From NCBI RefSeq assembly GCF_001999245.1, contig NZ_CP019630.1, positions 2,046,001-2,110,000 on the forward strand: a stretch of DNA of 64,000 bases. The letters are read 5' to 3'. The translations under genes and the position numbers were made by a program. Below the pieces are notes generated by a model, which saw only the letters and a list, made by a program, of their open reading frames with translations, did not search any database and had not been told where the DNA came from. Below, one piece after another: positions 1 to 10,030 of this stretch; position 1 is the stretch's first letter, and every line of letters starts with the position of its first letter. This stretch comes from Roseibium algicola (GTDB taxonomy: Bacteria; Pseudomonadota; Alphaproteobacteria; Rhizobiales; Stappiaceae).

Positions 1-124
1 TTGTCGGCTCGCCGCAGTGGGGTCAAGGGTTAATACCAACGGCGCGCGAAGAAGTCGCTTCGAGACGACGGGCCATCGGCACCGTTGGCAAGCATCCTTT
101 TGGCTGGTTTCGGCGTCCGGCCGC

Positions 125-1321
125 TCATCCGTTTCCGCTGGACGCAGCAACCTTGGTCTTGGTGCTTTCGCTGTCCTGGCTGCTCTCGCCGGAAACGGAA
201 TCGGTCCGCTTTGGACGGCGGCGAAGGTCCGGCGGGCGCGCGTCGGCGCGGCGGCGGCGGATCTTCAGGCGCTTGATGCGGCGCGGATCCGCATCCATTA
301 TCTCGAATTCGAACCCGGGCACTTCATCCGGCACCAGCAGCAGCTCGCCGCGAACCGGTACGCGGCCAACGGAGACATAGAGCAGACCACCGAGCGTATC
401 GACGTCCTCGGAAATCTCGCCGTCGTTCAGCTGCGTGCCGAGCGCTTCGTCGAGTTCCTCCAGCGGCAGACGCGGATCTGCGATCCACACGCCCTCGCCG
501 GCGGCAGCCAACATGGCTTCCTCATCCTCGTCGTGTTCGTCTTCGATATCACCGACAACTTCCTCGACAAGATCTTCCAGCGACACAAGTCCGTCGGTTC
601 CGCCGTATTCGTCGATCACCAGCGCCATCTGGATACGATCGGCCTGCATTTTCGCCATCAGGTCCGTCGCCGGCATCGACGGCGGCACGAACAAGAGATT
701 GCGCAGCAGATCCGTGTCCTTCAGCGAAACCGACAGGTCGACACAGGACAGGTCCAGGTCGGGCATGTTGTGACCGTTCCGCGCAGGCGCATTCGAATTG
801 GACGGTTGAAAGCCGGTTGTATCGTTTTCATTGTCCACAGAAGTTGCAGGACGGTTCGAAGCGCCACGTTCTGCGATATAGGCCATCAAATCCTTGATGT
901 GGACCATGCCGCGCGGATCGTCGAGCGTCTCTTCGTAAACCGGCATGCGCGAATGCCCGCTCGTCTGGAACAGTTCCATGACGCGGCTGAGGCTGGTTTC
1001 CAGATCGACCGCGTCAATATCCGCACGCGGGATCATGACGTCGTCGACGCGCAATTCACGCAGTCTCAGAATGTTGCCGAGGAGCATTCGCTCCTCCGGC
1101 GAGAAGGCAGCATCACCGCCCTCGCGAGCAAGCTCGTCCTCCAGGTTCTCGCGCAAGCTCGAAGACTGGCGGCCCAAGCGCAGGAAGCGTTTGAGAAGAT
1201 CGAGAAAGGCCGCAGGTTTCTGCGGCTTCAGCTGTTGCGGGTCTTCCCCGTCCTGGTCCTGTCCGGTGCTGGCAGGCTTCTGCCCGGTTGCCGGACTTTG
1301 CGGTTCAATTGAGTTCATCAT
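125..1321 (-). CDS. corC: CorC/HlyC-type CBS-domain protein
   Basis: This is a soluble CorC/HlyC family protein of 398 residues that lacks the DUF21 membrane domain. Two CBS domains (about residues 85-250, around [14 protein letters not shown] and [17 protein letters not shown]) are followed by an acidic linker and a CorC_HlyC C-terminal domain (about 260-350). Family members are linked to Mg2+/Co2+ efflux or to stress; the exact role here is unknown. The C-terminus is basic and low in complexity. It is the last visible gene of the phoH-ybeY-corC chain, an order conserved in alphaproteobacteria, where lnt normally follows beyond the window edge. Two ATG codons lie in tandem at the start. Confidence 0.9.
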   Translation of the reverse strand: MMNSIEPQSPATGQKPASTGQDQDGEDPQQLKPQKPAAFLDLLKRFLRLGRQSSSLRENLEDELAREGGDAAFSPEERMLLGNILRLRELRVDDVMIPRADIDAVDLETSLSRVMELFQTSGHSRMPVYEETLDDPRGMVHIKDLMAYIAERGASNRPATSVDNENDTTGFQPSNSNAPARNGHNMPDLDLSCVDLSVSLKDTDLLRNLLFVPPSMPATDLMAKMQADRIQMALVIDEYGGTDGLVSLEDLVEEVVGDIEDEHDEDEEAMLAAAGEGVWIADPRLPLEELDEALGTQLNDGEISEDVDTLGGLLYVSVGRVPVRGELLLVPDEVPGFEFEIMDADPRRIKRLKIRRRRADARPPDLRRRPKRTDSVSGESSQDSESTKTKVAASSGNG

Positions 1322-1356
1322 CCATCAATCAAGAACATCACATCCCATGATGCCAC

Positions 1357-1872
1357 TTAACCGCCGTCGGCCACAAGTGGCCTGTCCGCGTAAGGGTCAT
1401 CGATGCCAAGAGACGCCAGAATGGACTTCTCAAGGCTTTCCATCAGTTCCGCCTCTTCACTTTCCTGATGATCATAATCGAAAAGGTGAAGCAAACCGTG
1501 AACAGTCAGATGGGTAAGGTGATCGGAAAATTCAATTCCAAGGTCTGCAGCTTCCGCCGCGACGGTTTCATAGGCGAAAACGATGTCCCCCAGAAGGGGG
1601 CCATAAACGTCGCCTTGCGGATCGCTGCCGGGAAAGGACAGGACGTTCGTTGCCTTGTCCTTGTCGCGCCATTTCGCGTTCAGCTGCCGGATCGACGCGT
1701 CGTCGGTAAACAGCAGCGAGACTTCCGTTCCCTCCAGCACTTCCAGATCCGCCCCTGCAAAGGCAGCGGTGATGGCCTTTGCAGTTATCGCTTCCAACTG
1801 GCTTTCCGCCGGCCAATCACCTGCTTCTATCGACAGGTCTATCTGAAAACTATCAGGCAATCGGTCTGGCAT
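1357..1872 (-). CDS. ybeY: Endoribonuclease YbeY
   Basis: YbeY is a zinc-dependent single-strand RNase for 16S rRNA 3'-end maturation and ribosome quality control. The H-x3-H-x5-H metal site is visible as HGLLHLFDYDH near the C-terminus, and the upstream block NVLSFPGSDPQGDVYGPLLG is typical of the family. I place the start at the ATG at 1872, giving 171 residues, because it lies 17 bases after the phoH stop. An in-frame ATG at 1959 would add 29 atypical residues and overlap phoH by about 70 bases. The phoH-ybeY pairing is nearly universal. Confidence 0.93.
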   Translation of the reverse strand: MPDRLPDSFQIDLSIEAGDWPAESQLEAITAKAITAAFAGADLEVLEGTEVSLLFTDDASIRQLNAKWRDKDKATNVLSFPGSDPQGDVYGPLLGDIVFAYETVAAEAADLGIEFSDHLTHLTVHGLLHLFDYDHQESEEAELMESLEKSILASLGIDDPYADRPLVADGG

Positions 1873-1888
1873 CGTCGGCAAGGGCTTT

Positions 1889-3022
1889 TCAGGAATTTGC
1901 GGCTTCACGAGGGCGCGCAGAGGCACCGTCGCGGTCCGCACCACGTTGTCGCTCGGCAAAGCGGCGCTCGCGCGCTTCCGATTCTTCCCGAGAGGCGTTG
2001 TCGTAAGCGGTCACGATCCGTCCGACCAGCTCGTGACGGACAACGTCCTTCTCGTTGAAGCGGATATGGGCAACTTCCGGAATGTCCGTCAAAAGCCCCA
2101 GCGCTTCGCGCAGACCGGACATCTGCCCTGACGGCAGGTCGATCTGGCTCGGATCGCCGGTGACGATCATCTTCGAGCCTTCCCCAAGACGCGTCAGGAA
2201 CATCTTCATCTGCATGGAGGTCGTGTTCTGCGCCTCGTCGAGCAGCACCACCGCGTTGGAGAGCGTGCGGCCGCGCATGAAGGCGAGCGGTGCCACTTCG
2301 ATCATGCCGGACTGCAAGCCACGATCGACCTTCTCGGCAGGCATCATCTCGTAAAGCGCATCGTAGATCGGCCGCAGGTACGGATCGACCTTGTCCTTCA
2401 TTTCACCCGGCAGGAAGCCGAGGCGCTCACCGGCTTCCACGGCAGGACGGGACAGGATCAGTCGGGCCACATCGCCGCGCTCCAGAAGAGCTGCTGCATA
2501 GGCAACCGCCAGAAAGGTCTTGCCGGTACCGGCCGGGCCGGTTCCGAAAATCAGGTCGGCCCGATCCATCGACCGGATATAGGCATCCTGGGTCGGTGTG
2601 CGGGCGACGATCGTTTTCCGGCGGGTCGCGATCTGGGCGAAGGCCAGCCGGGACTTCGGCTCCAGCGTCGGCAACGGCAGCTGCGCTTCCGCAGCCGCTG
2701 CCATGCGCAGCGCGCCATCGACATCACCCGGGTGGATTTCCTGTCCCTGCAGCAGGCGCTGATACATGGCTTCCAGAGCCGTGCGCGCCTGGGCGCAGCC
2801 TACCTGGCTGCCTTTCAGTGTCACCTGGTTGCCCCGGGCAATCGCGTCGATGCCGAGACGCTGCTCGATCAGCGCAAGGTTCTGGTCGAATTGCCCGAAC
2901 AGATCTCCGATCAGCCGGTTATCTTCAAAGGCAAGAACAATATGGGTCATGTCGGAGGCCGAACCGGCCGCAGAGGATTGTACCGAAGACTTGCGGGATG
3001 AAGAGTGGCTGTCGCGCGTCAA
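1889..3022 (-). CDS. phoH: PhoH family ATPase
   Basis: This PhoH-like P-loop ATPase of 377 residues is predicted to be an RNA-associated NTPase. Walker A is seen as GTGPAGTGKT and Walker B as VLLDEAQNTT; the last third ends in the usual VTGDPSQIDLP sensor segment. The N-terminal 50 residues are Ser-rich and variable. It sits between miaB (13 bases away) and ybeY, so co-transcription with RNA-processing genes is likely. The cellular substrate of PhoH in this operon is not established. Confidence 0.92.
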   Translation of the reverse strand: MTRDSHSSSRKSSVQSSAAGSASDMTHIVLAFEDNRLIGDLFGQFDQNLALIEQRLGIDAIARGNQVTLKGSQVGCAQARTALEAMYQRLLQGQEIHPGDVDGALRMAAAAEAQLPLPTLEPKSRLAFAQIATRRKTIVARTPTQDAYIRSMDRADLIFGTGPAGTGKTFLAVAYAAALLERGDVARLILSRPAVEAGERLGFLPGEMKDKVDPYLRPIYDALYEMMPAEKVDRGLQSGMIEVAPLAFMRGRTLSNAVVLLDEAQNTTSMQMKMFLTRLGEGSKMIVTGDPSQIDLPSGQMSGLREALGLLTDIPEVAHIRFNEKDVVRHELVGRIVTAYDNASREESEARERRFAERQRGADRDGASARPREAANS

Positions 3023-3034
3023 ATGACGTCTCCT

Positions 3035-4510
3035 TTAGGCCGCCGGAGCCGGGATGCGTCCGGACCTTCCAAGATCATCTTGCCCCGCAATCAGCCGCCC
3101 GAACAGGGAATTGGACCCGATGTCGACGATTTCCACCGCTTGTATCGACCCGATGAGGTCTTCAGGTGCATCCAGTTGTACCGGCTGCAACCACGGCGAC
3201 TTGCCGACCAGCTGTCCGGGATTGCGGCCGGTCTTCTCCAGAAGTACATCGCAGGTCATGCCCAGACGCGAGGCGTTGAACGCCTTCTGCTGCTCGGCAA
3301 CCAACGCCTGAAGCGCGGCCAGCCGTGCGGACTTCACGTCCTCCGGCACCTGTTCGTCCATGGTCGCGCCGGGCGTACCGGGCCTGGAACTGTATTTGAA
3401 CGAGAAGGCCGAGCCGTAGCCGACCTGTCGAATCAGATCCATCGTGTCTTCGAAATCCTGGTCGCTCTCGCCCGGGAAACCGACGATGAAATCGCCTGAG
3501 AGCGCAATGTCGGGAGATACCTCGCGAATGCGGTCGATCAGGCGGAAATACTCATCGCGCGTGTGCCGGCGGTTCATCGCCTTCAGGATCTTGTCGGACC
3601 CGGACTGCACCGGCAGGTGCAGATACGGCATCAGGCTTTTCAGGTCCCGATGCGCCTCGATCAGGTCATCATCCATGTCGCGCGGATGGCTGGTGGTGTA
3701 GCGCAGCCGGTCCAGACCGTCGATTTCCGCCAGACGACGCAGCAACCGGCCAAGACCCCAGACGGCACCGTCCGGCGAAGTGCCGTGATACGCGTTGACG
3801 TTCTGGCCCAGCAGCGTGATCTCTCGTACCCCGGCCGCGGCCATGCGTTCGGCTTCGCTGACGATCTGTTCGACAGAGCGGGAGACTTCGGCCCCGCGCG
3901 TGTAGGGAACGACGCAGAAGGTGCAGAACTTGTCGCAGCCTTCCTGCACGGTCAGGAAGGCGGATGGCGGGCGTTTGAGAACCTGCTTTTCGGCACGTTC
4001 CGACAAGTGATTGAACTTGGCGTCGATATCGAACTCGGTCTCGACAACCTTGGAGCCTGCGCGGGCCTTTTCCAGAAGGGACGGCAGCTGATGATAGCTC
4101 TGCGGGCCCACCACAAGATCGACAATCGGCGCCCGGCGAGAAATTTCCTCGCCCTCCGCCTGCGCAACGCAGCCGGTGACACCCACCATCATGTCCTTGC
4201 CGGATTTAGCCCGCTCTTCCTTGACCTTGCGGATGCGGCCAAGCTCCGAATAGACTTTCTCGGCTGCCTTTTCACGAATATGGCAGGTGTTCAGAATGAC
4301 AAGATCCGCGTCTTCCAGATCGTCCGTCGCCTCGAATCCTTCCGGTGCCAGCACATCGGTCATGCGCTCGCTGTCGTAGACGTTCATCTGGCAGCCATAG
4401 GTACGCACGAACACCTTGCGGGTGTTTCCGCCCTTGCGGGCGTCTGTCATATCGGCGGCGGAAACGACGGTGACGTTCGTTTCCATGTCTTGTTCAGGGC
4501 GGCTTGTCAT
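3035..4510 (-). CDS. miaB: tRNA 2-methylthio-N6-isopentenyladenosine-37 synthase MiaB
   Basis: MiaB is a radical-SAM methylthiotransferase that adds the ms2 group to i6A37 of tRNAs reading UNN codons. The N-terminal cluster cysteines lie in [22 protein letters not shown] and VTGCVAQ. The radical-SAM CxxxCxxC motif is CDKFCTFC, and a TRAM domain forms the C-terminus. At 491 residues it is slightly longer than usual because of about 25 extra N-terminal residues; a start nearer MTDARKGGN is possible. It heads the miaB-phoH-ybeY-corC group and follows plsC after a 174-base gap. Confidence 0.95.
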   Translation of the reverse strand: MTSRPEQDMETNVTVVSAADMTDARKGGNTRKVFVRTYGCQMNVYDSERMTDVLAPEGFEATDDLEDADLVILNTCHIREKAAEKVYSELGRIRKVKEERAKSGKDMMVGVTGCVAQAEGEEISRRAPIVDLVVGPQSYHQLPSLLEKARAGSKVVETEFDIDAKFNHLSERAEKQVLKRPPSAFLTVQEGCDKFCTFCVVPYTRGAEVSRSVEQIVSEAERMAAAGVREITLLGQNVNAYHGTSPDGAVWGLGRLLRRLAEIDGLDRLRYTTSHPRDMDDDLIEAHRDLKSLMPYLHLPVQSGSDKILKAMNRRHTRDEYFRLIDRIREVSPDIALSGDFIVGFPGESDQDFEDTMDLIRQVGYGSAFSFKYSSRPGTPGATMDEQVPEDVKSARLAALQALVAEQQKAFNASRLGMTCDVLLEKTGRNPGQLVGKSPWLQPVQLDAPEDLIGSIQAVEIVDIGSNSLFGRLIAGQDDLGRSGRIPAPAA

Positions 4511-4684
4511 TCGCTCCTCGTGGGGCTCCTCATGGCCTTGATACGCTGGCCTTTTTCAGGCGGCCGGATGTCGTGAATGTCGGTACCTTCATCGGGTAGT
4601 TTACCCGGCACAGGCACAGGATCGATCCGTCCTTCATGCCCGGGACCCGCGCCTGAGACCGGCGGCGGACGGCACCTTGCAAAT

Positions 4685-5551
4685 TCAGGCGCCAGCTTTA
4701 GCGGTTTTTTCCGCGTTTGAGAAGAACTCGAGTGTCTCGATTTCGCTGAAATCTTCGGTGTCGACCGGCTTTTGCAGCAGCGAGGCTATCGTCATGGCCC
4801 GAACCTCCGTTTCCAGACGGCGGGTCAGGGCTTTCCGGTCCGTTGTCCGATCAACCAGAACCGGCTCGCCCCAGCGCACCACCACGTCGAGTGCACCGCG
4901 CGAAAAGATGCCCCACAGATGGCCGGCGAGTTCCATATCGCCATACCAGGCGACATGCGGCCGATGGGCCCGGCCCATCGGCAGGCCGTAGAAGCCCTGA
5001 TAGGCGACCGAAAGCGGCTGCACCCAGACTTTCGAGGTTTCGTCCTCGCCGACCGCACGGGTGGCGGCGCCCAGTAGGGCCGAGCGAAACGGCAGGACGC
5101 AATTGCCGTCGTTGGAGGTACCTTCGGCAAACAGGACCATCGCGTCGCCGGCAGCCATGCGAACGGCGATGGCATCGGCAACCTGGGCGGTTTCCGTGCG
5201 CCGGGTGCGATTGACGAACACCGTGCGCTGAAGCTTGGCGAACAGGCCGAAAATGGGCCAGCCGGAAACCTCGGACTTGGCGATGAAGGAGAGAGGCATC
5301 AGCGAGCCGACCACGGTGATATCGACCCAGGATGCGTGGTTGGAAGCGATCAGCAACGGCCGGTCCACGGCAGGGGCCCCGATCTGCTCGATCTTGATGC
5401 CCACAAGCCGGGTGGCGATCCGGTGCCAGAGCTGGGGCAGTTTTCGCTGCATCTTCAGCCCGAGCTTCACCGCCAGCCACTGAAGCGGGATCAGCACCAG
5501 CGAGACCAGCGTCAGAAGGAAGATGATAACCCCGGCCTTGAGTTCAGCCAT
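4685..5551 (-). CDS. 1-acyl-sn-glycerol-3-phosphate acyltransferase (PlsC family)
   Basis: This PlsC-family lysophospholipid acyltransferase should form phosphatidate at the inner membrane. The catalytic HX4D box is seen in NHASWVDI and the EGT block in LFAEGTSNDG. One hydrophobic segment lies at the N-terminus (VIIFLLTLVSLVLIPLQWLAV). I chose the ATG at 5551 (288 residues), which overlaps the upstream fur/mur stop by 8 bases and suggests translational coupling. An upstream in-frame start at 5590 would overlap by 47 bases. Some close homologues make ornithine or other aminolipids, so the acyl acceptor is not certain. Confidence 0.88.
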   Translation of the reverse strand: MAELKAGVIIFLLTLVSLVLIPLQWLAVKLGLKMQRKLPQLWHRIATRLVGIKIEQIGAPAVDRPLLIASNHASWVDITVVGSLMPLSFIAKSEVSGWPIFGLFAKLQRTVFVNRTRRTETAQVADAIAVRMAAGDAMVLFAEGTSNDGNCVLPFRSALLGAATRAVGEDETSKVWVQPLSVAYQGFYGLPMGRAHRPHVAWYGDMELAGHLWGIFSRGALDVVVRWGEPVLVDRTTDRKALTRRLETEVRAMTIASLLQKPVDTEDFSEIETLEFFSNAEKTAKAGA

Positions 5552-5993
5552 CGCCCTGATTATCCTTCGGGACATCGAGCGGGACGCCATAAAGTTCCAG
5601 CCGGTGATCGACCAGACGGTAACCCAGCTTCTTGGCGATGAATTCCTGCAAGGCCTCGATTTCCTCGTTGCGGAACTCGATGACCTGACCGGAGCGCAGA
5701 TCGATCAGATGGTCGTGGTGCTCGTCCGGAACGGTTTCATAACGCGACCGGCCGTCACGAAAATCGTGCCGTTCGATCATGCCGGCGTCCTCGAACAGCT
5801 TCACCGTACGATAGACCGTCGAAATGGAAATGCCGGGATCGATCGCCACGGAGCGGCGGTAGAGTTCCTCGACGTCCGGGTGCTCGTCGGACGCGGCTTC
5901 GATGACGGAGGCAATGACGCGACGCTGTTCGGTCATGCGCATACCTTTTTCGATGCACAAGTCCGCTAGCGTTGATTGCCGCTCTTCCGCCAT
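5544..5993 (-). CDS. Fur-family metalloregulator, Mur-like
   Basis: This Fur-family repressor has 149 residues: a winged helix (STVYRTVKLFEDAGMIERHDF) and a dimerisation domain with the metal ligands HHDHLIDL. Only one cysteine is present, and the C-terminal CxxC zinc pairs of enterobacterial Fur are missing. This resembles the manganese-responsive Mur of rhizobia, whose gene has the same neighbours (rimI, plsC, miaB). Metal specificity (Mn versus Fe) is inference. It probably lies in one transcript with tsaB and rimI upstream and plsC downstream. Confidence 0.88.
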   Translation of the reverse strand: MAEERQSTLADLCIEKGMRMTEQRRVIASVIEAASDEHPDVEELYRRSVAIDPGISISTVYRTVKLFEDAGMIERHDFRDGRSRYETVPDEHHDHLIDLRSGQVIEFRNEEIEALQEFIAKKLGYRLVDHRLELYGVPLDVPKDNQGDG

Positions 5994-6047
5994 TGCGATG
6001 CCGTCCGCTGTCTGTTTCCGATACCGTATCCGTTTCCGCTACAGCGC

Positions 6048-6536
6048 TTAACCAAGATCGACGCGCATGACAAGCGCGGTGCCGTCTCCTCCACTGTCGC
6101 TGTAATAGCCTTTGCGGCTGCCGACTTCCTTGAAGCCGAGCGCCCGATACAGCAGCAGAGCCGGTTCGTTGGCTGCGTCCACTTCCAGAAAAAGATGTTT
6201 GCAACGTTCACCGTATAGCCGGAACAGGCCGGCTTCCATCAGCTTCTTGCCGATGCCACGGCCGCGCTGGCGCGGGTGAACCGCAATGGTGATGACTTCG
6301 GCTTCATCGGCAACGGTGCGCACGATCAGGAAACCAAGCGGTGCGCGCGTGCCATAGGGGCTCGCCCGGCGTGCCACCAGAAACATCGTTCCCGCGTGCG
6401 CTTTCATCCGTGCAAGCTCGTCCGTATTCCATTTGTGCTTGAAACAAAGCGCGTGGATGTCGGCAATCTTCGGTAGATCCTCGTCCAGCGCCTCTTCTAT
6501 CACCGGCGGCTGGGTCCAGAACCACCAAAAACTCAT
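6048..6536 (-). CDS. rimI: Ribosomal protein S18-alanine N-acetyltransferase RimI
   Basis: RimI is a GNAT N-acetyltransferase that acetylates the N-terminal alanine of ribosomal protein S18. The acetyl-CoA loop is visible as RQRGRGIGKKLM, followed by LFLEVDAANEPALLLYRALGF, typical of RimI. It is 162 residues long. The start overlaps the tsaB stop by four bases (ATGA), the standard tsaB-rimI coupling. Confidence 0.9.
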   Translation of the reverse strand: MSFWWFWTQPPVIEEALDEDLPKIADIHALCFKHKWNTDELARMKAHAGTMFLVARRASPYGTRAPLGFLIVRTVADEAEVITIAVHPRQRGRGIGKKLMEAGLFRLYGERCKHLFLEVDAANEPALLLYRALGFKEVGSRKGYYSDSGGDGTALVMRVDLG

Positions 6537-7225
6537 TGCCGTTCTATCCTTCCCTTCGTTTGCGGCGTCGCATCGGGCGGCCGCAAATAGAGTGGCGAAG
6601 GGGATGACCTCGAAGGATCGGCGGAGATCCCCAGTTCCGCGACATCCCGAATACCCGGGAAAGTGCTGCGGGACAATATCGCGCTTTCCGGAAGTCCAAG
6701 CTCCCTCGCGATTTTTTCCGATGCCGATCCTGCCAATCTTATGTCCTTGGGCAAGTTCGCCGCAAGATCTGCGATGGTACGGACACCGGCTTCATCGGCA
6801 GCGGTGCCGGACGCATGATAAAGCTGGCAGTAGACCTCGTCTGCCTTTCCCGTCAGTGCCACCAGCACGGGACCGCCGTCATCCCCTGGTACGGCGGAAC
6901 GGGCAATGGCTGCCAGTGTCGTTACGCCGACAACCGGCTTTCCGAGCACGAGACCAAAGCCGCGGGCAACCGCCAGTCCGACGCGAAGGCCGGTAAAGCT
7001 GCCGGGTCCGATGGTCACGGCAACGCGGTCGAGCTCGGAAAAGGTGGTGGACGACTCGGCCATGACCTCACCGATCATGTCCATCAGCTTCTCGGCATGG
7101 CCGCGGCCGATCTCCTCGCCGCACGCCTCGAAACACGCGGTTTCGACACCGTCGTCGAGAACGGCGGCGGCGCAATTGGCAAGGGCTGTATCGATGGCGA
7201 GGACGCGCATTCCGGTTTGGCTCAT
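6533..7225 (-). CDS. tsaB: tRNA threonylcarbamoyladenosine biosynthesis protein TsaB
   Basis: TsaB is the inactive ASKHA-fold partner of TsaD in the TsaBDE complex that makes t6A37 on ANN-decoding tRNAs. The N-terminal strand (VLAIDTALANCAAAVLDDG) and GPGSFTGLRVGLAVARGFGL are diagnostic. I prefer the ATG at 7225 (230 residues); an ATG at 7210 (beginning MRVLAID) is also plausible, while a TTG at 7318 would add a non-homologous tail. Its 3' end overlaps rimI by four bases. Confidence 0.92.
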   Translation of the reverse strand: MSQTGMRVLAIDTALANCAAAVLDDGVETACFEACGEEIGRGHAEKLMDMIGEVMAESSTTFSELDRVAVTIGPGSFTGLRVGLAVARGFGLVLGKPVVGVTTLAAIARSAVPGDDGGPVLVALTGKADEVYCQLYHASGTAADEAGVRTIADLAANLPKDIRLAGSASEKIARELGLPESAILSRSTFPGIRDVAELGISADPSRSSPSPLYLRPPDATPQTKGRIERQ

Positions 7226-7334
7226 GGTTTTCGTGTCCCACATGCCACTACCCCGCCCCGGCCCGCGAGTCGAGCGGGGCTTTGGACCTAAGTCCAAAGG
7301 GGGGCTTGCCTTCCACAAAGAATGGGAGTCGAAA

Positions 7335-7367
7335 ATATTAAAGGCCCGGACAAGAGGCCGGGCCTTT
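7335..7367 (-). terminator. Intrinsic terminator after the NifU-type gene
   Basis: A perfect 10-bp inverted repeat (7340-7349 with 7358-7367, 8-base loop) lies just after the stop of the NifU-type gene. On the minus strand it is followed by the T-rich tail AATATTTTC. It separates this gene from the tsaB transcript. Confidence 0.8.
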
Positions 7368-7390
7368 GAAATTCTTCAGGAATGCTCCGA

Positions 7391-7948
7391 TCAGATCGGG
7401 CGGACTTCCTCGACTTCCGGAACGAAGTGACGCAGCAGGTTCTGGATGCCGTGCTGCAGTGTTGCCGTGGATGACGGGCAGCCGGCGCAGGCACCGCGCA
7501 TGGACAGATAGACCACGCCTTCCTTGAAGCCCTTGAAGGTGATGTCGCCACCATCCTGCGCCACAGCCGGACGCACCCGCGTTTCCAGGAGTTCCTTGAT
7601 GGTGCTGACAGTGTCCGCGTCACCTGCCTCGAAGAATTCTCCTTCCTCGATATTTTCCGCTTCGCTGGTAGCCATGACCGGCTGTCCGGACATGAACTGC
7701 TCCATGATCACGCCCAGGATGGCGGGTTTCATGTGCTGCCAGTCGGTTTCGTCCTTGGTCACGGTCACGAAGTCGTGGCCGAAGAAGACCGCCACCACGC
7801 CCGGCACGTCAAACAGTTTCTGTGCAAGAGGCGACACCCCGGCGTCGGTCCTGGAGCGGAAATCGTAGGTTCCCTCCGGCAGGACAACCCGTCCCGGCAG
7901 GAATTTCAGTGTCGCCGGATTGGGAGTGGCTTCGGTTTGAATGAACAT
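7391..7948 (-). CDS. NifU/NfuA-type Fe-S cluster scaffold protein
   Basis: This is an Fe-S cluster carrier of the Nfu type: an N-terminal Nfu_N domain (from FIQTEATPNPATLKFLPG) and a C-terminal NifU-like domain with the cluster-binding CAGC motif in MRGACAGCPSSTATLQHG. It delivers clusters to client apoproteins in the cytoplasm. I take the ATG at 7948 (185 residues), since the homologous region begins there; the open frame runs 22 residues further upstream without similarity. A promoter lies at 8072-8102. Confidence 0.92.
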   Translation of the reverse strand: MFIQTEATPNPATLKFLPGRVVLPEGTYDFRSRTDAGVSPLAQKLFDVPGVVAVFFGHDFVTVTKDETDWQHMKPAILGVIMEQFMSGQPVMATSEAENIEEGEFFEAGDADTVSTIKELLETRVRPAVAQDGGDITFKGFKEGVVYLSMRGACAGCPSSTATLQHGIQNLLRHFVPEVEEVRPI

Positions 7949-8071
7949 CTTGTCTCGTCCTTGCGCTTCAGGTCGCGCCCATGTTGCCGGCTTCGTTTTG
8001 CGCCTCACCTCCATCGCAAAACGCCGATGAATGTTTCTAACGTATCTCTCGGCAGTTTGGAACCGTTAAAA

Positions 8072-8102
8072 ACTAGATAGGTGCAGATCCTGCCTGGTCA
8101 AG
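8072..8102 (-). promoter_or_regulatory. Promoter of the NifU-type gene, RpoH/RpoD-like
   Basis: On the minus strand CTTGAC (8097-8102) is followed 15 bases later by CCTATCTAGT (8072-8081). This matches the alphaproteobacterial RpoH pattern CTTG-N-CYTATNTNNG at nearly every position, but can equally be read as a sigma-70 site (TTGACC-N16-TATCTA). Sigma specificity is inference. Confidence 0.5.
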
Positions 8103-8138
8103 CCGTCTTCTTGAATCCGGCAGCCCTGCGATCGCTCG

Positions 8139-8633
8139 TCAAGCCAGAGCGGCGATGGAATCATCATCCAGGTTACCCGGCACGATCGTCACCGGAATGG
8201 GGAAGGTTCCCGCGGATTTTCCGGCGATCGACGACACCAGAGGTCCCGGCCCTTCAGAGCCCGTGCTGGCCGCCAGGATCAGGATCGCGATGTCGGCATC
8301 CGCCTCGATCAGCTCCATGATCTCCTCGGCCTTTGTCCCTTCCCGCACCACCGATTCCGGTTCGGTACGGGCAACGGACCGCACGCGCTCGGCGGCTTTC
8401 GCAAGCGCCGCCTCGGCTTCTTCCTGGGCTTCCGCCCGCATGATGTCTTCAACCCCCAGCCAATGCTGGAAGTCGCCAGGCGCAATGATGAAGACCAGCG
8501 TCACGACGCCGCCGGTCCGGGCCGCCCGTTTTGCGGCATATACGATCGCCCGGTCACATTCGGGCGTCTCGTCGACCACGACCAGAAACTTCCGGCGGTG
8601 GCCTTCCTCGTTGCTTTTTCTGATAGCTACCAT
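8139..8633 (-). CDS. Universal stress protein (UspA family)
   Basis: This single-domain Usp has an alpha/beta nucleotide-binding fold. It begins KFLVVVDETPECDRAIVYAA and the last third carries AILILAASTGSEGPGPLVSSIAGK, a slightly altered G-x2-G-x9-G(S/T) ATP-binding loop. About 164 residues result if the ATG at 8633 is used; upstream in-frame starts at 8642 and 8669 are possible. It is monocistronic between the NifU-type gene and hslU. The stress it responds to cannot be told from sequence. Confidence 0.85.
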   Translation of the reverse strand: MVAIRKSNEEGHRRKFLVVVDETPECDRAIVYAAKRAARTGGVVTLVFIIAPGDFQHWLGVEDIMRAEAQEEAEAALAKAAERVRSVARTEPESVVREGTKAEEIMELIEADADIAILILAASTGSEGPGPLVSSIAGKSAGTFPIPVTIVPGNLDDDSIAALA

Positions 8634-8722
8634 GGGCCGCATGCTGCCACCGGTCCGCGCACTCCGCAAGCGGCGAAATCGCCGCGCACGGAGCGCTCAA
8701 CCGGTGTCTTTCCGCATGCCTC

Positions 8723-10027
8723 CTAGAGGATGAACTTCGACAGGTCGACGTTCTTGGCAAGGTCGCCGATGTTGTCGCGAACGAATTTGCCCGTGATCTC
8801 CACCTCTTCACCCGGACGGTCCGGCGCCGTGAAAGAAATCTCGTCGAGAATGCGCTCCATCACCGTCTGCAGGCGGCGGGCACCGATGTTCTCGACAGAG
8901 GCATTGAGATCAACCGCAATCGAGGCGATCTCGTCGATGGCATCCTCTGTGAAGTTCAGTGTGACCTTTTCCGTTTCCATCAGCGCCACATACTGCTTGA
9001 TGAGGCTGGCTTCCGGTTCGGTCAGGATCGCGCGGAAATCGTCCTTGTCGAGCGCACGCAGCTCGACCCGGATCGGCAGGCGGCCCTGCAGCTCCGGCAA
9101 AAGGTCCGAAGGCTTGGCGACGTGGAATGCACCGGAAGCGATGAACAGGATGTGGTCGGTCTTGACCGGTCCGTGCTTGGTGGAGACGACCGTGCCTTCG
9201 ATCAGCGGCAGCAGGTCACGCTGCACGCCTTCACGAGAGACATCGGCTCCCGCACGGCCTTCACGGGCACAGATCTTGTCGATCTCGTCCAGAAAGACGA
9301 TGCCGGAATTCTCGACAAGTGAAATTGCTTCTTCCACCACCTTGTCGTCGTCGAGCAGTTTGTCGGATTCCTCGTTGATCAGGAGCTGGTAGCTGTCGCG
9401 AACGGTGGTGCGTTTGGTCTTGGTCTGGCCGCCGAACGCCTTGCCCAATAGGTCGGAGACATTCATCACCCCGACGCTGGCACCCGGCATGCCCGGCAGA
9501 TCAAAGCTCGGCATCTGTGCCTGGGCCCGGACCTCGACCTCGATTTCCTTCTCGTCCATCTCGCCATTGCGCAGCTTGGTGCGGAAGCTGTCCCGGGTCG
9601 CCGGGCTTGCATTCTTGCCGACCAGCGCATCCAGCACGCGTTCCTCGGCCAGCATGTGCGCCTTGGCCTTCACCGCTTCGCGCTTCTGGTCGCGCACCAG
9701 CGTGATGCCGGCTTCCACCAGATCACGGACAATCTGCTCCACGTCGCGGCCGACATAGCCGACCTCTGTGAACTTGGTGGCTTCCACCTTGGTGAAGGGG
9801 GCATTTGCGAGCTTTGCCAGACGGCGGGAAATCTCGGTCTTGCCGACGCCGGTCGGGCCGATCATCAGTATGTTCTTCGGCAGAACTTCCTCGCGCATCT
9901 GGCCTTGCAGCTGCTGGCGGCGCCAGCGGTTGCGCAATGCAATTGCGACCGCGCGCTTGGCATCTTTCTGGCCGACGATGTAGCGGTCGAGTTCGGAAAC
10001 GATCTCACGCGGAGAAAAATCGGACAT
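8723..10027 (-). CDS. hslU: ATP-dependent protease ATPase subunit HslU
   Basis: HslU (ClpY) is the hexameric AAA+ unfoldase that feeds the HslV peptidase. At 434 residues it is full length: Walker A GPTGVGKT, the I-domain insertion (about 110-240), Walker B FLDEIDKI, and the conserved C-terminal tail ending LSKFIL that docks on HslV. It follows a GNAT gene by three bases and hslV just upstream, so all three probably share the heat-shock promoter in front of hslV. Confidence 0.97.
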   Translation of the reverse strand: MSDFSPREIVSELDRYIVGQKDAKRAVAIALRNRWRRQQLQGQMREEVLPKNILMIGPTGVGKTEISRRLAKLANAPFTKVEATKFTEVGYVGRDVEQIVRDLVEAGITLVRDQKREAVKAKAHMLAEERVLDALVGKNASPATRDSFRTKLRNGEMDEKEIEVEVRAQAQMPSFDLPGMPGASVGVMNVSDLLGKAFGGQTKTKRTTVRDSYQLLINEESDKLLDDDKVVEEAISLVENSGIVFLDEIDKICAREGRAGADVSREGVQRDLLPLIEGTVVSTKHGPVKTDHILFIASGAFHVAKPSDLLPELQGRLPIRVELRALDKDDFRAILTEPEASLIKQYVALMETEKVTLNFTEDAIDEIASIAVDLNASVENIGARRLQTVMERILDEISFTAPDRPGEEVEITGKFVRDNIGDLAKNVDLSKFIL

Positions 10028-10030
10028 TGT

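Noticed and set aside
1..124. Start of lnt, which usually follows corC.
   Set aside because: The ATG-started minus-strand frames here stop within the segment; the remaining frame has no recognisable Lnt N-terminus. Nothing is called.
17..1312. Long open reading frame antisense to corC (431 codons).
   Set aside because: It covers a well-conserved CBS-domain gene in the opposite strand, has an Arg/His-rich composition typical of GC-rich antisense frames, and no domain.
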